DNA from: a virus
DNA: 27,204 bases
Direction: 5' to 3' (one strand)
Virus record (IMG/VR): IMGVR_UViG_3300027782_000302
Location: 1 to 27,204 of that record
In this document: piece after piece, positions 24,193 through 27,204 of the stretch
How the letters are laid out: every line of letters begins with the position of its first letter
Position numbering within the stretch: the first letter of the stretch is position 1
The notes under the pieces: model-generated
The model's input: only the letters and a program-made list of their open reading frames with translations
What the model was told of the DNA's origin: nothing
Databases searched by the model: none
Made by a program: the position numbers and the translations under genes

Positions 24193-25420
24193 TTCCGTCC
24201 CCACCTTCTTTAAATCCGCCCTTAATAACTCCTAATAGCATAGTATATCTTGGAGATTGTCCTACAGGTTTAATTTTATGTTTAATTGAAACTACCAGAG
24301 CTTCTGCGTTAAATTGAGTTTCACCAGCTGCATTTTCAAAACTTGCCTTTTTAGGTATTTCTAATTTTACGATACTTCCTAGTGTTATTGCTGGATTACC
24401 TACTACTTCTAAAGTAGCATGGTTTTGAGTAAGGTGTGACATAAAATCGAGTCTATTTTTTCTAGCTTCTGCAACACCAGTAGATGTTTTATCATTTGCG
24501 GAATCTTTTACTGTATGAACAGGAACAGAAGTAGCATTTGTTGGTGGTGTTTTGTAAGTTGGAGTTCCGGCAACAGTATACGTTTTAGGTTTTTGAGCTA
24601 CTTGATCCGCTTTCCCAGTTGTAGGATTATAAGAATATTGTTCAGCCTTACTAAATTGCCTTGTTGGAGTAAAAAACGAATCAGACACATTAAATGACAA
24701 TATCGCATTTTGTTTTTCGTTTTCGGAGCTACCATTATCTAAAGTTGTTATCTGTTTTAAAGTTGCAACTGGAGACTGTTTGAAAAGATGCTCAAATGTA
24801 GCAAATATGTATTTTTGAGTTCCGTTTTCTGATCTTTGGAAGCAAACAAATGCAGAAGATTTATTTTGTTGTGAAACATGTTCATTATTTAAGATTTGAA
24901 GACACTTAAGAGGGTGTTGATTTTTAAATTCAAAACGTCTTTGACCTTTTGTTTGCTCTTGCATATCCACTTGTTTATCTGTTTTATATCCCTTTTTTAA
25001 AATTTGTTCTACCATTTTACTTGTTGGCTCTGTAGCACTGTATTTGAAATGGTTTCCTTGAGCACTAAGGAATTCTGAACAAACTCCTCTAACATCATAA
25101 ATTTTATTTTTTAAAGAACCTTCGTGACTATCAGCAGAATCTTTTAAGTTTTTTGGGGTTAAAAATTTGAATTTAAATCCTGCTTGCTTACCACTGTCTA
25201 AAGTTGAAAAAACGATTTCAATATCTTTATCGAAAGAACCATTCATTTTAGTTTTACCCATAGCATCGCTATGATCTATAACTTGTATTTCGCATGCAGC
25301 GCCATAAGTATTAAGTATATCTTCTATTATATTAATTTCGCCATAGGTAGCCTGATTGAAATCTGTTAGATCAATATCTCCTACTTTAAGTTTGGATATC
25401 TTTATATCACCAACTGGCAT
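24185..25420 (-). CDS. Baseplate hub protein gp27-like
   Basis: This is a 411-residue protein, close to T4 gp27 (391). gp27 trimers form the hub cylinder that joins the spike to the tail tube. The N-terminal part (YGEINIIEDILNTYGAACEI, then QVIDHSDAM) and the segment FEFKNQHPLKCLQILNNEHV resemble hub/late-control-D type proteins. The C-terminal part, residues about 335-405 (VGNPAITLGSIVKLEIPKKA, then EALVVSIKHKI and YTMLLGVIKGGF), is typical of the closing barrel in this fold. Its position directly before the OB-fold spike gene fits strongly. A Pro/Thr/Ser-rich stretch around residues 270-310 is probably a loop. The AAGG ribosome binding site lies inside the last codons of the gp53-like gene, with one base between stop and start. 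Confidence 0.8.
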   Translation of the reverse strand: MPVGDIKISKLKVGDIDLTDFNQATYGEINIIEDILNTYGAACEIQVIDHSDAMGKTKMNGSFDKDIEIVFSTLDSGKQAGFKFKFLTPKNLKDSADSHEGSLKNKIYDVRGVCSEFLSAQGNHFKYSATEPTSKMVEQILKKGYKTDKQVDMQEQTKGQRRFEFKNQHPLKCLQILNNEHVSQQNKSSAFVCFQRSENGTQKYIFATFEHLFKQSPVATLKQITTLDNGSSENEKQNAILSFNVSDSFFTPTRQFSKAEQYSYNPTTGKADQVAQKPKTYTVAGTPTYKTPPTNATSVPVHTVKDSANDKTSTGVAEARKNRLDFMSHLTQNHATLEVVGNPAITLGSIVKLEIPKKASFENAAGETQFNAEALVVSIKHKIKPVGQSPRYTMLLGVIKGGFKEGGDGNG

Positions 25421-25421
25421 T

Positions 25422-26300
25422 TTATACCTTCATCAAATCTTTTAGATTATCAGATGCTTGTTGAGCAAAAGCAGCATCAACTACCTGAACTGTTTTATTA
25501 AATTCATTTTTACCATATTCATATTCAAAATATGTTACTGGAGACCAATATGCTTCTTCATCAGCGGGTATATTATTAACTAGAATTTCAATAGCAGATG
25601 GAGAAGCATAAGCTTCACTTTCTGTACCTTGTATGTAGCACGAAGACGGATCTATAATTTCATTATAATAACCAGAAACGTGTTGAAGATGTAATTCATT
25701 ACCTGAAATAAACAATACTTGACCGAATCCAAATATATTATTAGTAAAAACTATATTACAAATTTCGTCTTTGATGAATTTATTAGCAGTATCTTCTAAT
25801 GGTGTAATAGTGTATTTTACGATTTTATTAGTATTCATAATCCAATCTTTTTGCTTTCTCTTGTAAGAAGCAATAATGTTATTATACCCAAGAACGGGTT
25901 CCCAGTATTTTCGTTCCCCAATTGATAGAGAATTAAACCTAGAAACGCTAATATATTCTTCACTGTTCCAATCGTTCTTGTAGTGTTTTACTTTTCTTTG
26001 TGTAGTAAAATAAGAACCATATTTTTTAGTAATAAATTCATTAAATTCTTTTTCATGAAGATACCATTCATAATATGGGTCTACGATTTTATTAGAAAAA
26101 TATATTAACCAGCTCTGATATTGGTCATTATAATATCTGTAGCTTAACTGATCTGCTCTTTCTTCTGAAGATATCGTATATGGATAATACACAAGAGGAT
26201 TATTATACACTTTTTCTAAAAGGACAGCACGTTTCGTAATATCAACTACCGTTGTATTAGCGTATTGAATTGTTGGAAATTTTTCGAAATATTTTTCCAT
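25422..26300 (-). CDS. 53: Baseplate wedge protein gp53-like
   Basis: This is a 292-residue protein, longer than T4 gp53 (196). In T4, gp53 completes the wedge and clamps gp6 neighbours into the ring. The N-terminus (MEKYFEKFPTIQY, DITKRAVLLEKV) and the central block at residues 47-95 (ERADQLSYRYYNDQYQSWLI, NKIVDPYYEWYLHEKEFNEF) are the usual signature of gp53 in T4-like phages. The block is rich in Tyr and Trp. Residues about 95-292 contain a Lys/Tyr-rich linker and a beta-rich C-terminal part of unknown role. The ribosome binding site TAGGTTATAAAAATG lies in the two-base intergenic region and the end of the gp48-like gene. The neighbours gp48 and gp27 support the call. Confidence 0.88.
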   Translation of the reverse strand: MEKYFEKFPTIQYANTTVVDITKRAVLLEKVYNNPLVYYPYTISSEERADQLSYRYYNDQYQSWLIYFSNKIVDPYYEWYLHEKEFNEFITKKYGSYFTTQRKVKHYKNDWNSEEYISVSRFNSLSIGERKYWEPVLGYNNIIASYKRKQKDWIMNTNKIVKYTITPLEDTANKFIKDEICNIVFTNNIFGFGQVLFISGNELHLQHVSGYYNEIIDPSSCYIQGTESEAYASPSAIEILVNNIPADEEAYWSPVTYFEYEYGKNEFNKTVQVVDAAFAQQASDNLKDLMKV

Positions 26301-26302
26301 TT

Positions 26303-27139
26303 TTATAACCTACCCAAACCTTCGCGAATAGCATCGCGGATTGTTGTTCTTGCGGTTTCTATAGTTTCGGATATGCCATCTAAAGTAGGCGCTATTCCTC
26401 GTTTACCTTGATAATTAGTTTGATCCCAAAGTTGAATTTCTTGTAATTGTAGGTTCAGGTTAACTACCGTCGGCGCACCATTTTTAAAGAATGAAGGTAC
26501 ACCAGCTCCATTATAATCTACGCTTACACCTAGAACTGCACAAGGTCTAAATCTCATTGTAAATGTATCATCTGGAAAAAGTTTTACCATTAATATATTT
26601 GGATATGCATATGCGGCTCCATATGCAATTTGTTTTGGTAAAGAATTAAATTTTAAATAATTTATGATATCAACTAGCGTATTTGATTCTTGTTCCGTGC
26701 TAGGTGTAAAAGACCAAGATAAATTATGCTCTTTATAATTTGGTTTTTGGAAAGTCATAAAAAGAAGAGGATTAACTGATATTCCTGCAACTGCGCCACC
26801 TACAGTAGCTGCAGCAGTTGCGATTCTTGCAGCTCCTGGTGATATTAAATTTCCTAAAATACCAGCAGCAGCTGAAGTTGCACTTTCAGGCGACCAAACT
26901 AAAGTTTGAACATCGTTTAATTTTTTAGGAATAGGTAATCGTATACCTCCGCCTACTGGTATTGTTAAGGCAGTTGATGTCATCTGTTGTTCTATATTAT
27001 ATGATACAAAAGTCAATTCAGTATAAAAATTTTTATTTTTATCAGTAGATCTCATCAAATCATTTGGAAAAGTTCTAAAAGAAAATGACTTTCTTGGGGG
27101 AAGTGGATAATTATACCCAAATGAACCGAATATTGACAT
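26303..27139 (-). CDS. 48: Baseplate tail-tube cap protein gp48-like
   Basis: This is a 278-residue protein; T4 gp48 is 364. gp48 sits on the hub and, with gp54, starts tail-tube polymerisation. Residues 138-165 (HNLSWSFTPSTEQESNTLVD, then IINYLKF) match T4 gp48 KVFTWDLTPRSTEDLMAIIN and QYFNYF as remembered. Residues 180-237 (PNILMVKLFPDD, RPCAVLGVSVDYNG, VVNLNLQLQEIQLW) match WMVKNF, GPCQIQSIRFDKTPNG and TFTLEITMREIITL. Residues about 85-122 are Ala/Gly-rich and probably form a loop or helix. The ATG has an AAGG site 9 bases upstream and a late promoter box 38 bases upstream, so this is the first gene of its transcription unit. No gp54 gene is in the window. Confidence 0.85.
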   Translation of the reverse strand: MSIFGSFGYNYPLPPRKSFSFRTFPNDLMRSTDKNKNFYTELTFVSYNIEQQMTSTALTIPVGGGIRLPIPKKLNDVQTLVWSPESATSAAAGILGNLISPGAARIATAAATVGGAVAGISVNPLLFMTFQKPNYKEHNLSWSFTPSTEQESNTLVDIINYLKFNSLPKQIAYGAAYAYPNILMVKLFPDDTFTMRFRPCAVLGVSVDYNGAGVPSFFKNGAPTVVNLNLQLQEIQLWDQTNYQGKRGIAPTLDGISETIETARTTIRDAIREGLGRL

Positions 27140-27177
27140 TTGAAAACCTTGTTATATAAACTAAATACCTTAAATTC

Positions 27178-27192
27178 TATTTATATGAAAAT
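27178..27192 (-). promoter_or_regulatory. T4-type late promoter upstream of gp48-like gene
   Basis: The minus strand reads ATTTTCATATAAATA with the exact late box TATAAATA at 27178-27185. The box ends 38 bases before the ATG at 27139, in the only non-coding stretch at the right edge (27140-27204). The 15-base core equals the promoter at 13590-13604. The remaining 65 bases of edge sequence show no gene. Confidence 0.8.
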
Positions 27193-27204
27193 CATGGCAA
27201 AATA

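Noticed and set aside
24193-24204. A GTG start four codons upstream for the OB-fold protein.
   Set aside because: The ATG at 24192 gives the usual T4-like N-terminus with a stop-start overlap of 8 bases, while the GTG has no clear site of its own. It cannot be fully excluded.
1-27204. tRNA genes, CRISPR arrays, insertion sequences, integrase or attachment sites.
   Set aside because: None was seen. The repeats present are all in-frame coding repeats, and there is no spacer-repeat pattern or transposase-like protein.

Overview
The window reads as the tail-baseplate region of a T4-like marine-type myovirus genome. It is visibly AT-rich and almost fully coding. Every convincing gene lies on the minus strand, so transcription runs from high to low coordinates. 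The host cannot be named from this sequence. The style (low GC, T4 baseplate gene set, giant Asn/Thr/Ser-rich structural proteins, TATAAATA late promoters) resembles T4-like cyanophages and phages of SAR11-type marine bacteria. Homology statements are made by eye against remembered T4 proteins, not by searches.

In transcription order the layout is as follows. A T4-type late promoter (27178-27185) precedes a gp48-like tail-tube cap (27139-26303), gp53-like wedge protein (26300-25422) and gp27-like hub (25420-24185). The central spike is coded in pieces: a gp5-type OB-fold protein (24192-23893), an unrecognised 536-residue protein (23890-22280), a gp5C-like beta-helix spike (22280-21543) and a PAAR tip (21534-21226). 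Then come gp25 (21224-20799), gp6 (20798-19029), a 1477-residue gp7-like protein (19029-14596) and a short fibre with a T4 gp10-like N-terminal anchor (14593-13604). A second late promoter with a 15-base core identical to the first (13590-13604) precedes an 1802-residue gp8-like protein (13559-8151). This is followed by a 2075-residue DUF4815-type structural protein (8142-1915), a 76-residue coiled-coil protein (1915-1685) and the start of a repetitive tail fibre that runs off the left edge (1684-1).

Together these genes would build the hub (gp27, OB, spike, PAAR), the six wedges (gp6, gp7, gp8, gp25, gp53), the tube cap (gp48) and the peripheral fibres of a contractile tail. Most genes abut or overlap by a few bases, consistent with stoichiometric, co-translated late expression.

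The most unusual feature is that two conserved wedge proteins, gp7 and gp8, keep recognisable T4-like N- and C-terminal segments but carry inserts of more than 1000 residues between them. The inserts hold a shared repeat domain of about 90-100 residues. A different module of about 170-200 residues is shared between the gp7-like protein and the DUF4815 protein, and in gp7 the repeat domain sits inside that module. This looks like domain shuffling among neighbouring baseplate proteins, possibly forming an expanded, variable baseplate surface. No lysozyme domain is visible in the hub genes. No RNA genes, mobile elements, CRISPR arrays or terminators were seen, and no non-coding stretch exceeds about 65 bases.
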